A stretch of 64,000 nucleotides of DNA from NCBI GenBank assembly GCA_902786745.1, contig CADADR010000011.1, positions 24,018 through 88,017 on the forward strand. Reading direction: 5' to 3'. The notes below the pieces were generated by a model, which was given only the letters and a program-made list of their open reading frames with translations, ran no database searches and was not told where the DNA came from. Origin of the DNA: an uncultured Bacteroidia bacterium. Its GTDB lineage: Bacteria > Bacteroidota > Bacteroidia > Bacteroidales > F082. How positions within the stretch are numbered: position 1 is the first letter of the stretch; every line of letters starts with the position of its first letter. Made by a program: the position numbers and the translations under genes. Below are positions 15,587-25,800 of this stretch, in pieces.

Positions 15587-17062
15587 ATGAAGACGTTTTT
15601 ACACTCTTTGATCTTAACAGCCATCACTTGCCTCGCGCTGGCTTCCTGCGACAGCCCAACCAAGCGCCTTGAGCAAGCCCAAACCTTATATAATGAAGGC
15701 ATACAACTGCGCGAGCAACGCCGCTCCGAGGAGGCCGCCGAGAAGTTCCTGCAAGGGCTGGAACTCGTGCAGCGTTCCAATAAAACCGATGAAACCATCC
15801 AGTTGGAAGGCCAGCTCTGCGACAACCTCGGCGCCATGTACCTCAAACACGGCCTTTTCGAGGATGCCTTCAAGCAACACCAACAGGCGCTGACTTGTTT
15901 TAGGCAGGCCGCCGACTCCACCGGCATGATGAACGCCTACCGCAACAGCGGTCGGGCGGTGCGGGCGCAGGAGCAATATACCCAAGCCAAGCAATACTAC
16001 GACTCGGCATTTCGTGTCGCCACCTTCATCAACGACCCAGCCATGCTCGCTGACCTCTATCTCGAGATGGGTCGTGACTACTACATGGAGACGGGCAACT
16101 TCGCCAAAGGCATCGAGAGCGTCAACCAAGCCTTGGAAATCGGCCTCGGCGACAACGACACCGACATCGCCCACATGACCTTGGGCATCCTTTATTATTA
16201 CTCGCGCGAAAACGAGAAGGCAAAGTCCTACTTGAACCAAGCCCTCCGCAGCGAGCGTGCCGGGCTGAAAATGTCTGTCTATCAAACGCTTTATGCCATC
16301 GCCTACAGCGAGGGTGACTATCAGCAGGCGGTGAAATACCACACGCTTTTTTCTGATAACCTGGTGCAAGCCGACGCGGAGCACTCCAGCGAGACCATGC
16401 AAAGAATCAAGGCGGAATACGAGTTGAAAGCCCAGCAGAGCGAGTTGGAGAGCCTGCACCGCACCCGCGACCTAAAACTCTATCTGATTATCGCCTTGGC
16501 GGTGATTGCCTTGCTCGTCATCCTCCTGATTGTGAGGAAGAAAATCAGCGACCACAAGTTGGAGATGGAGCACTTTGGGCGGCAGGTGGAGCGCGACCAG
16601 AACCGCATCCACGAGTTGGTGAGCAACATGGAGAACCTGATCCGCACCAACGACGAACTGCGCCGCAGCCAGCAGTCGCTTCCGCCAAAGGATTTGATGT
16701 CGATCCAGAAAATCTTGACGCGAAATAAGATCATGACCACCGCGCAGGCTCTCACGGAAGAAGTGAACAACGACTCGCTCAACTTCGAGCTGACCGACAA
16801 CGACTGGAACGACTTCATCAGCCTGACGGACTTGGTCTTCGATGGCTTCTCGCAGCGGCTGTTGCAACTCTACCCCAAACTCAGCAAGTGGGATGTGCGC
16901 ATCTGCTGCCTCTCCAAGAACGGCTTCTCCAACCAAGTGATTTCCATCCTGTTGGACACCCAGACCGACTCTTACTACAAACGCAAAACCCGCATAAAAC
17001 AGATGAAGATGGACCTTGGTGATGATAACCGCACCTTTGAGGAGATAGTGAATGCAGTTTAA
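15587..17062 (+). CDS. TPR sensor lipoprotein with one TM segment and C-terminal HTH-like domain
   Basis: About 491 residues from the ATG at 15587. The N-terminus is a lipoprotein-like signal (LALASCDSP). Five or six TPR units follow (about residues 30-280: AQTLYNEGIQLREQRRSEEA, LCDNLGAMYLKHGLFEDAF, AQEQYTQAKQYYDSAF). A single TM segment (LYLIIALAVIALLVILLIV, about 305-323) is followed by a coiled coil and a C-terminal domain (LYPKLSKWDVRICCLSKNGF, then DTQTDSYYKRKTRIKQ) that resembles LuxR-type helix-turn-helix regions. This architecture is widespread in Bacteroidota as presumed membrane-bound regulators. It lies just upstream of the T9SS cargo array and could regulate it, which is inference from position only. 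Confidence 0.75.
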   Translation: MKTFLHSLILTAITCLALASCDSPTKRLEQAQTLYNEGIQLREQRRSEEAAEKFLQGLELVQRSNKTDETIQLEGQLCDNLGAMYLKHGLFEDAFKQHQQALTCFRQAADSTGMMNAYRNSGRAVRAQEQYTQAKQYYDSAFRVATFINDPAMLADLYLEMGRDYYMETGNFAKGIESVNQALEIGLGDNDTDIAHMTLGILYYYSRENEKAKSYLNQALRSERAGLKMSVYQTLYAIAYSEGDYQQAVKYHTLFSDNLVQADAEHSSETMQRIKAEYELKAQQSELESLHRTRDLKLYLIIALAVIALLVILLIVRKKISDHKLEMEHFGRQVERDQNRIHELVSNMENLIRTNDELRRSQQSLPPKDLMSIQKILTRNKIMTTAQALTEEVNNDSLNFELTDNDWNDFISLTDLVFDGFSQRLLQLYPKLSKWDVRICCLSKNGFSNQVISILLDTQTDSYYKRKTRIKQMKMDLGDDNRTFEEIVNAV

Positions 17063-17082
17063 GCACAAAACAAATAATATCT

Positions 17083-17167
17083 TATGAGAAACTACAGATT
17101 ACACAGATTTGACGAAAATATTCATCAAAATGGAATTTGTATAATCCGTAAAATCCGTAGTTAAAAA
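17083..17167 (+). repeat. imperfect inverted repeat (ACTACAGATTACACAGATTT type)
   Basis: AACTACAGATTACACAGA near 17089 faces ATAATCCGTAAAATCCGTAGTT ending at 17166, giving an imperfect long hairpin of about 25-base arms. It contains no ORF and no T run. It sits between the TPR regulator and the T9SS cargo array and resembles dispersed 'CACAGATT' repeats common in this phylum. No TAnnTTTG element was found between it and the gene at 17205, so the promoter of the array is not located. Confidence 0.5.
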
Positions 17168-17204
17168 ACGAAATCAAATAATTAACAATCAAATAATTAG
17201 ACCT

Positions 17205-20200
17205 ATGAAAAGATTAGTATTAACATTAGCGATTATGGTTGTCTTTGCCCTTGGTGGCATGGCGCAGAACATTTGGAAGCCCATCAATGGCACAGGAATA
17301 TTGGGTGCCAGTCCCGATGGAAGCATCTTTGCCTATGGTGAATATGGCACATTGTCGCGGTCACAAGACGATGGCGAGTCGTGGCAGATTGTATTAGGTC
17401 AGGAAACGGGTTTTATTGGTCATATTAATTCGTCATGCTTTGCGGTTAGCCCTGAAGGAAGAATCTGTGTCTTTAATGATAACCAGCAGACCGTAGTGTA
17501 TTCCGACGATGGCGGCGACACATGGCAGCAAACCACGACAATTTCCTCATGTGCAATGCCTGATAAAGCAGGTCTTTGCGTCCCAACCAACGACATTATG
17601 GTGGTTTGGGCTGAAAACGGGGAAATCTCCTATACCCTTGACGGCGGTGTGACATGGGAAGGGTGGATTCTTGATTTTCTCGAAAACTCTGAATCCGTCA
17701 GCGATCTTTTGGTCAATGAAAACGGCGATGTGTATGTCAGCATCGACTATTACATTATGAATATCGTCGGTATTTATCATTCTACTTTGTCAGGCATACA
17801 AAATTGGGAACTTGTTGCCTTTGAAGGTATTAGCATTAAGGATATGGCTTTCGACCCCGAGGGCAATGTGGTGGCATGTGGCTATAATGCCGATGGAAGT
17901 AGTGTCGGTTTCCAGCATATTCCGGGCTTCTATCTGTTTGATGGAACGAGTTTGGCCATTAGCGATGAAGGAGTTGTGTACACGCCTCACTTCATGGGAC
18001 TTCAGGCAGTTCTTTCTTATTCCACCGACCATGGCGAGCATTTCACCGAGATAGGAGAGCATCTTCCCCTTGTTGACATCGCTCCAGGCGGCGAAAATCC
18101 TCATCTTTTCAAAGGATATGACAACCATCTGTATTTCGACGGAGGAGGAGAGTATTGGAAGAGCCTTCGCGATGCGAATCATATCCTAGGGAGTTTCCCG
18201 CTGGAAAACACGGCATGGGTGCAGTTCTACCGCTCCATGTACGAGGACTCCACCTATTACCAGTTGGGCATCAAGGGCGATACGGTGGTGAACGAGACGG
18301 CTTACAAGAAAGTCATCAATTGCGCTCATCTAGGCTATCCCATAGAAGGCGAGTGCTTCGGCGGTATTCGTGAGGACGAGGACGGCAAATGCTATTTCAT
18401 GTCGTTTGTAGATGCCATTTATGCCCCGTGGCCCTTGCATTATGATTGTGAGGCAAACACCGAATATCCCCTTTACGATTTCTCGCTTTCGGTGTGCGAT
18501 GTGTTTCAGACGATTGGTCTAACGCCTCATGTCGTATTCGATACCGCCGAAATGCAACTCAACGGCAGCACAAGGAAAGTGCTTTGGTTTAGCAACAACT
18601 GCGACAATGGGAATTATTATGATTACCAATGGATTGAAGGCATAGGAAGCACCCACAGTCTGTTGTATCCCATTCAGGATGAGCCTGACAACGGGCCGGA
18701 ATACCGGTTGGTGGAGGTTTGGCAAGATGAGGAACTGCTTTACAAGAACCCACATTTTCTTGACTATTTCCCCTTGGTCCAAGCGGACAACAACCGCCAG
18801 AAATGGAATGTGGTTTACATGGCTTCCATGAACTACCCGAATGATTACTTTACTGAAATACAAAGTATTAGAGATAACATTACCTTGGATGGAGTGGACT
18901 ATAAACTTGTTTGGAAGGAAGATGTGTATGATTCCAAAAGAATTGCAGGTGCGGTTCGCGAAGAGGACAAGAGGGTGTATTATCGCATGTATTGGCAGCA
19001 ATCCTACCAAAACGAGGTGCTGCTTTACGATTTCAATTTGACCGTGGGCGATACTGTTAGTGTAGGTTGGAGTGATTATCGGTTGATTGTGCTTGAAGAA
19101 TCTCAAGTTCAAGTAAATGGTACCATGAGACGACAATTGGGTTTGGCTATGTATTTTGACGATGGCACCACAGGTGAAGTAGAAGAATACTGGATTGAAG
19201 GTGTGGGTAGCACTTACGGCTTCTTGAACAGTGGCTATGAAGGTTGGGTCGGCGCGTTTGTCCATCTGTTGTGCTACCATGAGAACGGCAACCTGATTTG
19301 GGACAATGAGGAGTTTGACGATTGCGTGATGAATAGCGATGGAGAGCCTGCGACGTTTGCTCCACAAGGCGCGGAGTGGTATTTCGATGTGTTCAACCCG
19401 TGGGGCACACATCCTGAATATCAGAGGTTTTTCGTGGACGGCGACACGATCATCCAAGGCCAACAGTGCAGCATCATCACGCAGCATTTTGTTGACACTG
19501 GGCATGAAGGGGGAGAATTTGTGTACGAGGAAGACAACAAGGTGTATTGGTTCAACCCGACCACAAACGCCTTCTCGGTTTTGTATGACTTTGATGCCGA
19601 AGCGGGCGAATCGTGGAATTACGAAGTGGGTGAATGTTCGCATCAGGTGACTGTCGATAGCGTTGGCAGCGTGACATGGAATGGACACACTTATCGCACG
19701 CAGTGGGTTAGGTTTAACGAGGATGTTCAATACTATAGTGGGAAAATCATCGAGGGAATCGGTTATGAGAAAGGATTGTTCCCCAGCATTTATGTTTGTG
19801 ATGGATTGGAAATGTTTGATGCAAGTGAGATAGAATACCTTCGTTGTTATGTTAAAGATGGCGAGATGCTTTATCACGAAGGGGGATATGATTGCGATGA
19901 GACTACTATCACACCTCCGAGCCATCCTGAATGGTACTACGAAATCCTGAATGAGAATGGCACCATCACCTACCAATATATGTATCAGGCAGGCGACACC
20001 ATCATCAACGATGAGCCGACGCATATCCTTGTGAAGATCAACACGCTTTACGACAAGGGATTGCGTGACGAGGTGACGCATGAGTATGTCTTTGAACTCA
20101 ACGGCAAGCTGTATTGGTGGAACAAGCGCTTGGGGTTATTCACCGTGTTGTATGACTATGAAGCCGAAGTGGGCGACAGTTGGAACATTTTTGTCGGCAC

Positions 20201-20729
20201 GGAAATCCTTACCATGCATGTGGATGCAGTTGAAGAAATCGAATACGAAGGCAGGACCTATCGGATGCTACGTGTGAGCGACCCCGACGACCTCTTCAGC
20301 GGCAATATCGTATGCGGCATCGGCCACCTCACCAGTTTCTTCCCCGAAAGGCTGATGGACAAAGGGGACGGCGTGCGCGTGGAAGGTATGCGTTGCTATT
20401 GGAATGAAGGCGAACTGGTGTTCAAATACGGTGACGAGGACTGCGACGCAGTCATTAGCGAACTGCATGGCATTGTGGAGGACGGACCTTCGACCCCTTC
20501 GACAGGATTGGCGGTTTATCCTAATCCTACCAACGGCGTTTTGTTTGTAGAGACGCGGCGCGCCACGTCTCTACCAGACCAAACCTACCGCATCACCAAC
20601 CTTATGGGCCAAACCGTCCTTTCCGGCAATATCAACGCTGATAACCAACAGATCAATGTGTCATCATTGCCCCAAGGCATGTATTTCATTACCTTTGCAG
20701 GTGAGACGCGGAAATTTGTGGTGCGTTAA
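17205..20729 (+). CDS. T9SS-exported large surface protein with BNR-like N-terminus and two repeat modules
   Basis: 1174 residues. Signal peptide ends GGMAQ. Residues about 25-330 are BNR/sortilin-like propeller repeats (SRSQDDGESWQIVLG, VVYSDDGGDTWQQT, YTLDGGVTWEGW, YSTDHGEHF). The middle holds several copies of a ~180-residue module beginning with a YxxGDT strand (YYQLGIKGDTVVNETAYKKV) and closing with IEGIGS or CGIGH. The last copy (about 905-1090, EWYYEILNENGTITYQYMYQ) is nearly identical to those in the next two genes. The C-terminus is a T9SS type-A sorting domain (VYPNPTNG... ITNLMGQ... INVSSLPQGMYFI... KFVVR). Cell-surface export by the T9SS at 41.7-47.9 kb is expected. Ligand unknown; an adhesin or binding protein is most likely. 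Confidence 0.85.
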   Translation: MKRLVLTLAIMVVFALGGMAQNIWKPINGTGILGASPDGSIFAYGEYGTLSRSQDDGESWQIVLGQETGFIGHINSSCFAVSPEGRICVFNDNQQTVVYSDDGGDTWQQTTTISSCAMPDKAGLCVPTNDIMVVWAENGEISYTLDGGVTWEGWILDFLENSESVSDLLVNENGDVYVSIDYYIMNIVGIYHSTLSGIQNWELVAFEGISIKDMAFDPEGNVVACGYNADGSSVGFQHIPGFYLFDGTSLAISDEGVVYTPHFMGLQAVLSYSTDHGEHFTEIGEHLPLVDIAPGGENPHLFKGYDNHLYFDGGGEYWKSLRDANHILGSFPLENTAWVQFYRSMYEDSTYYQLGIKGDTVVNETAYKKVINCAHLGYPIEGECFGGIREDEDGKCYFMSFVDAIYAPWPLHYDCEANTEYPLYDFSLSVCDVFQTIGLTPHVVFDTAEMQLNGSTRKVLWFSNNCDNGNYYDYQWIEGIGSTHSLLYPIQDEPDNGPEYRLVEVWQDEELLYKNPHFLDYFPLVQADNNRQKWNVVYMASMNYPNDYFTEIQSIRDNITLDGVDYKLVWKEDVYDSKRIAGAVREEDKRVYYRMYWQQSYQNEVLLYDFNLTVGDTVSVGWSDYRLIVLEESQVQVNGTMRRQLGLAMYFDDGTTGEVEEYWIEGVGSTYGFLNSGYEGWVGAFVHLLCYHENGNLIWDNEEFDDCVMNSDGEPATFAPQGAEWYFDVFNPWGTHPEYQRFFVDGDTIIQGQQCSIITQHFVDTGHEGGEFVYEEDNKVYWFNPTTNAFSVLYDFDAEAGESWNYEVGECSHQVTVDSVGSVTWNGHTYRTQWVRFNEDVQYYSGKIIEGIGYEKGLFPSIYVCDGLEMFDASEIEYLRCYVKDGEMLYHEGGYDCDETTITPPSHPEWYYEILNENGTITYQYMYQAGDTIINDEPTHILVKINTLYDKGLRDEVTHEYVFELNGKLYWWNKRLGLFTVLYDYEAEVGDSWNIFVGTEILTMHVDAVEEIEYEGRTYRMLRVSDPDDLFSGNIVCGIGHLTSFFPERLMDKGDGVRVEGMRCYWNEGELVFKYGDEDCDAVISELHGIVEDGPSTPSTGLAVYPNPTNGVLFVETRRATSLPDQTYRITNLMGQTVLSGNINADNQQINVSSLPQGMYFITFAGETRKFVVR
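20485..20508 (+). repeat. in-frame TTCGACAGG element, degenerate copy
   Basis: GGACCTTCGACCCCTTCGACAGG encodes DGPSTPSTG at the junction between the last module and the sorting domain. It appears to be a doubled, partly degenerate copy of the element found intact at 22569 and 30116. Confidence 0.55.
20547..20574 (+). repeat. 28-bp palindrome inserted in frame in the sorting domain
   Basis: GTAGAGACG-N10-CGTCTCTAC with a largely self-complementary centre (CGGCGCGCCA). It encodes VETRRATSLP within the T9SS sorting domain between VYPNPTNGVLF and DQTYRITNLMGQ. It matches the copies at 22631, 25822 and 37326 in length and arms. Confidence 0.8.
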
Positions 20730-20764
20730 TCGTGGTAAAAGATAACAATCAAAAACATACGACA

Positions 20765-22813
20765 ATGAAAAGATTAGTATTAACATTAGCGATTTCACTT
20801 GCCTTCGCTTTTGGCGGCGTGGCGCAGAGCCTCCATTACGACTTTGAAGACGGTACCCTTCAAGGCTGGACCACACTCGATGGCGACGGCGACGGCCATT
20901 GTTGGGAATCTTCCATTGGCGGCATGGGCTACAATTCCAATGGGATGGTGATGGCTTATTCCAAAGACTATGCCACAGGCGATTCCCTTGCACCAAACGA
21001 GTATCTTGTTTCTCCACGATTGGTTTTGAGTGAAGACTGGCCCGTTATCAATTTTTATGCATGTGCTTTGGATGAAATCTACCCTGCCGAGCATTTTGGG
21101 GTATCCATCTCAACTACAGTCAACGATGACCCGTTGGCTTTCACGCTCTTGTCGGAATGGACCATAGCCGCTAAAGATGCGGGAAACCGTCAGGGCAACT
21201 GGTACTACTATACCGTTGACCTTTCCGATTATGCCGGTCAGGAGGTCTATGTAGCCATTCGTCACCACTATTGTTCTGGACAATCTGCCATTTGCGTTGA
21301 TGATATTCAAATTGATGGGACTATACAGCAAGACGGTTTGGTGATTGAGCCAGATACGCTGTGGGTTACTGATGTGTACGTCTACCAAAAATACTTTACC
21401 ATTACGAATGAAACCGACCATGAGGTCACCATTTCAAGTATCTATACTGAAGACACCATCGTCTCTCTCAGTCACTATGACCCCGCCTATGGATTGGTTA
21501 ATGTTGAGGAGGTCTTGCCCGTCACTCTTGAAGTTGGAGATGCGTTTGAGATTAAAACAGGCATTCAGAATATCATTTTGCCTTTGGCAAAACGCAATGA
21601 CTACATTGTCTCTCCCATTCACATCGTTTCCACCGAAGGCGAAAATGAAGTCATCCTCATGATTGACGAAGCCGCCATTAGTTTTGGGCTGATCGCATAC
21701 CTGCCTTTCTATGGGCTTGATTCATACGAGCCACACCAATTTAGCCTAGTCAATGCGGAATGGTCGGGGCCCATCACGATTACCGGAATCGAGGAAATAG
21801 GTACAGATTATCTTGAAATCACCATCGAAGACTCGCTTCCTGTTACCTTGGAAAACTATGGCGACTATTTGCGAGGCAGCCTAAAATGCAGAGAGCCGTT
21901 CCCTTTTCATGCTTTTGTGTCTACAAGTATCATTGTTCATACTTCCATTGGGGATTTTGGTGCCATCGGTGTTGATATTGACGGCACTATGCTCTTCAGC
22001 CCCATTGGTAACGAATGGTACTACGAAATCGAGAACGAGAACGGCAGCATCACCTACCAATACCTCTATCAGGCGGGCGACACTATTGTCCAAGACGAAC
22101 CGACGCATATCCTTGTGAAAATCAACACGCTTTACGACAAGGATTTGCATCAAGACGTGACGCACGAATATGTCTATGAGCGCGACGGCAAAGTGTATTG
22201 GTGGAACAAGACTTTGGAAGAATTTACCGTGCTATATGACTTTGGTGCCCATGAAGGCGACACTTGGGTCACCAAGGTCGGCACGGAAACGCTCACCATG
22301 CATGTGGATGCCGAGGAAATTGTTGAATACGAGGGCAGATTTTATCGAATGTTGCATGTAAGCGACACGGACGACATTTTCAGCGGCGACATCGTGTGCG
22401 GCATCGGTCACCTCACCAGTTTCTTCCCCGAAAGGCTGATGGACAACGGCGACGGCATTCGTGTGGAAGGTATGCGCTGCTATTGGGTGGAGAACGAACT
22501 GGTCTTCAAATACGGCGACGAGGACTGCGATGCGATTTATTCGGAGGTACACGGTGTGGATGAGGACGGTCCTTCGACAGGCTCAGGAGCCTTTACGGTT
22601 TATCCTAATCCTACAAACGGTGTTTTGTTTGTAGAGACGCGCCATGGCACGTCTCTACCAGACCAAACCTACCGTATCACCAATCTGATGGGCCAAACCG
22701 TCCTTTCCGGCAATATCAACGCTGATAACCAACAGATCAATGTGTCATCATTGCCCCAAGGCATGTATTTCATTACCTTTGCAGGCGGGACGCGGAAATT
22801 TGTGGTGCGTTAA
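20765..22813 (+). CDS. T9SS-exported protein with MAM/jelly-roll-like N-terminus
   Basis: About 682 residues. The start at 20765 gives the signal peptide and matches its two neighbours; the longer frame from 20732 would include the repeated intergenic spacer. Residues about 22-190 look like a jelly-roll/MAM 'cleaved adhesin' domain (LHYDFEDGTLQGWTTLDGDG, NEYLVSPRLVLSE, GQEVYVAIRHHYCSGQSAICVDDIQID). A beta-sandwich middle follows, then the ~190-residue EWYYEIENENGSITYQYLYQ module shared with both flanking genes, and a type-A sorting domain ending KFVVR. It resembles gingipain-type adhesin domains. It is co-oriented with its neighbours and 35 bases from the upstream gene, so probably one operon. 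Confidence 0.83.
   Translation: MKRLVLTLAISLAFAFGGVAQSLHYDFEDGTLQGWTTLDGDGDGHCWESSIGGMGYNSNGMVMAYSKDYATGDSLAPNEYLVSPRLVLSEDWPVINFYACALDEIYPAEHFGVSISTTVNDDPLAFTLLSEWTIAAKDAGNRQGNWYYYTVDLSDYAGQEVYVAIRHHYCSGQSAICVDDIQIDGTIQQDGLVIEPDTLWVTDVYVYQKYFTITNETDHEVTISSIYTEDTIVSLSHYDPAYGLVNVEEVLPVTLEVGDAFEIKTGIQNIILPLAKRNDYIVSPIHIVSTEGENEVILMIDEAAISFGLIAYLPFYGLDSYEPHQFSLVNAEWSGPITITGIEEIGTDYLEITIEDSLPVTLENYGDYLRGSLKCREPFPFHAFVSTSIIVHTSIGDFGAIGVDIDGTMLFSPIGNEWYYEIENENGSITYQYLYQAGDTIVQDEPTHILVKINTLYDKDLHQDVTHEYVYERDGKVYWWNKTLEEFTVLYDFGAHEGDTWVTKVGTETLTMHVDAEEIVEYEGRFYRMLHVSDTDDIFSGDIVCGIGHLTSFFPERLMDNGDGIRVEGMRCYWVENELVFKYGDEDCDAIYSEVHGVDEDGPSTGSGAFTVYPNPTNGVLFVETRHGTSLPDQTYRITNLMGQTVLSGNINADNQQINVSSLPQGMYFITFAGGTRKFVVR
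22569..22591 (+). repeat. in-frame TTCGACAGGCTCAGG element
   Basis: GGTCCTTCGACAGGCTCAGG plus GAGCC encodes DGPSTGSGA in the linker before the sorting domain. Intact copy of the family whose intergenic form is at 15209-15323. Confidence 0.75.
22631..22658 (+). repeat. 28-bp palindrome inserted in frame in the sorting domain
   Basis: GTAGAGACG-CGCCATGGCA-CGTCTCTAC encodes VETRHGTSLP at the same sorting-domain position as the copies at 20547 and 25822. Confidence 0.85.
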
Positions 22814-22848
22814 TCGTGGTAAAAGATAACAATCAAAAACATACAACC

Positions 22849-25800
22849 ATGAAAAGATTAGTATTAACATTAGCGATTTCGCTCGCCTTCGCGCTTGGAG
22901 GCATGGCGCAAAACATTTGGAAACCCATCGATGTATCAGCCGTTTTTCTAGGCGCCGCTCCCGACGGAAGCCTTTATTTCAATTGCGGTTACAGCGGGAT
23001 AGGCCGCTCTCAAGACGAAGGCGAAACCTACCAAATCGTCTTGGGATACGAAACAGGCAACGACTTTTATTTCAATGAATACTGTTTCAGCGTCAGCCCG
23101 GAAGGAAGGATTTTCGTTTTCGAAGACAATCCGTTTAAGGTATGGTATTCTGACGATTACGGCGACACTTGGCAGTATACCTCAGACATTCCTTTGAGTG
23201 CTGGAGATAAGGCCTGGAATTTGTATGCCTTAAATAATGGCACCATACTAGGATCAACAGAATATGGAAGCGTTTTTTGGACCACCGATGGCGGCACTAC
23301 GTGGGGCGTGAACGACACTTCCTTTGAGGATAATAGCATCAGCGATATTTTGGCCAACGAAAACGGCGATGTCTATGTCGGCTTGTATTATTATGGCAAT
23401 GGACTATACCATTCAACCCTTTCGGACATGCAAAACTGGGAACTTGTCGCTTTTGAAGGTTTTGGGATTCGGGATATGGAGTTCGACCCAGAAGGCAATG
23501 TAGTCTGTGCAGGCTATGGCAATGAATTTTCCGGATTTGAGTATATTCCTGGTTTTTATGCGCTGGCGGCAAATTACATTAGCATTTCTGATAACGGAAT
23601 CGTCTATACAATAAGCTATAACGATGATGATTATACCGAAGGTTTGTCTTATTCTCTTGATCATGGCGAGCATTTTACCGATATAGGGGAAAGGATGTAT
23701 GGGGTGCGGCCGCTTCCGGGTTGTTGCGTGCCTATGAAATGGCTCATCAAAGGATTCGACAACCACCTGTATTATATTGGCGTCGACCAAAATTACATGA
23801 GCTATGCCAATGCGGATGAGATCGTTAACCCAACCCCCACCACAGAGCGCTTCGATTTCTCAGCCGTATGCGAAACAGGTCAGACACTTTATTACATCAT
23901 CACCGACGAGGAACAAAAGACCGTAAAATTGACTTTTCCCCATGAGCCGGAAAACCCTTGGGAGAGTAACTATTGGGAAGGTTACGAAAAGCCTCAAGGC
24001 AGCATGACCTTGCCTTCAACGGTGACCTACGAAGGTGAGACTTACACCGTGACCGCTATCGACGCTTCTGCATTTTACGAATGTGACGGCTTAACGGGAA
24101 CACTGGTCGTCCCAGGAAGTATCACCGACATCAACACGTATGCTTTTTACGCTTGTACAGGATTGAATGTCGTTGAATTGCAAGAAGGTGTAACCACCAT
24201 TTGGCACAACGCCTTTACCTCTTGCAGCGGCATAACCTCAATAAGCTTCCCCAATACCCTTACCTCTATTTTCCATAATGCCTTCAGCAGTTGCTCGTCA
24301 TTGACGTCACTGCATCTTCCAGTTTCCGTGACCACCATTTACCCATCTGTCTTTACCAACGACCCTGCCTTGGAAAGCATTACCGTTGATGAAAACCATC
24401 CGCTATACTATGCTGAAAACAACGCCATCATCAAAAGGGATGACAAGACGCTGTTTTTGGGTTGTAAAAACACGGTCATCCCCGATGATATTGTGGCTAT
24501 CGGGGAAAATGCCTTTCACGGTGCCGGTGACGGTGGCGACCTTGTGATTCCTAACTCCGTCCGGTCCATTGGCGACTATGCTTTCCAATCATGCCATTTC
24601 TCGGGCACGATCATCCTCTCCGATTCATTGAACACAATAGGTATTTTTGCTTTTGCCAATAGTGAGTTTTCAGGCTCATTGATAATGCCTAACACAGTAA
24701 CTTCAGTGGGGTTGAGGGCTTTTGACCATTGCCTGAACCTTACGGGTGAACTCAAACTATCCGAGTCGTTGACAGAAATCCAACATACTACGTTTTATGG
24801 CTCAGGTTTTACTGGCGTTTTGGTCATACCCAACTCAGTGACTTCATTAAGTGAATGGGCTTTTTACGACTGTCATTTCTCCGACCTCGTCTTGAGCGAG
24901 AATCTGACTTTTATTGGCGGAGCGGCCTTCTCGGGTTGTGAGAATTTTACGGGAATTCTGCGTATCCCAGCTTCAGTCACCCGTATCGAAGACCATGCCT
25001 TCAGAAACACTCGTTTCAACGAAATCTATTCCTACAGTCCCATCCCTCCAGAACTGGATGAACAAGCTTTCAATGGCTATGCTTCTGTTTATTTCTACGA
25101 CCCCGAAATTCCTATCCATGTGCCGATGGGCAGCATGGAAGCCTATCAAACTGCTCCTAATTGGGAATACTTCCAAAACTTTATCGAGGATATCATCCGT
25201 CATGAATGGTACTACGAAATCCAGAATGACAACGGCAGCATCACCTACCAATACCTCTATCAGGCTGGTGACACCATCATCCAAGACGAGCCAACGCATA
25301 TCCTTGTAAAAATCAACACGCTTTACGACAAGGATTTGCATCAAGACGTAACACGTGAATACGTTTACGAGCGCGATGGCAAGTTGTATTGGTGGAACAA
25401 GACTCTTGGTGAGTTCACCGTGCTGTATGATTACGAGGCTGAAGAAGGCGATGAATGGGAAATCAAGGTGGGTACGGAAAGCCTTGTGATGCATGTGGAT
25501 GCTGTGCAAATGGTCACCTACAAGAGCCAAACCTATAGGATGCTCAGTGTGAGCGACCCCAATGACCTTTTCAGCGGCAATATCGTGTGCGGTATCGGTC
25601 ACCTCACCAGTTTCTTCCCCGAAAGGCTGATGGACAACGGCGACGGCATCCGTGTGGAAGGTATGCGTTGCTATTGGAGTGACAGCAAATTGGTCTTCAA
25701 ATACGGCGACGAGGACTGTGATGCGATTTATGATGAATTGCATGGGATTGAAGAACCTACTTATGAACAAGTCGTTGCTCCATTCGACCTCTATCCCAAT

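Noticed and set aside
18519..20081. 520-codon open frame on the minus strand opposite the large T9SS protein gene
   Set aside because: The plus frame has a signal peptide, repeat modules and a sorting domain. The antisense frame shows no domain pattern and is a shadow of the coding bias.
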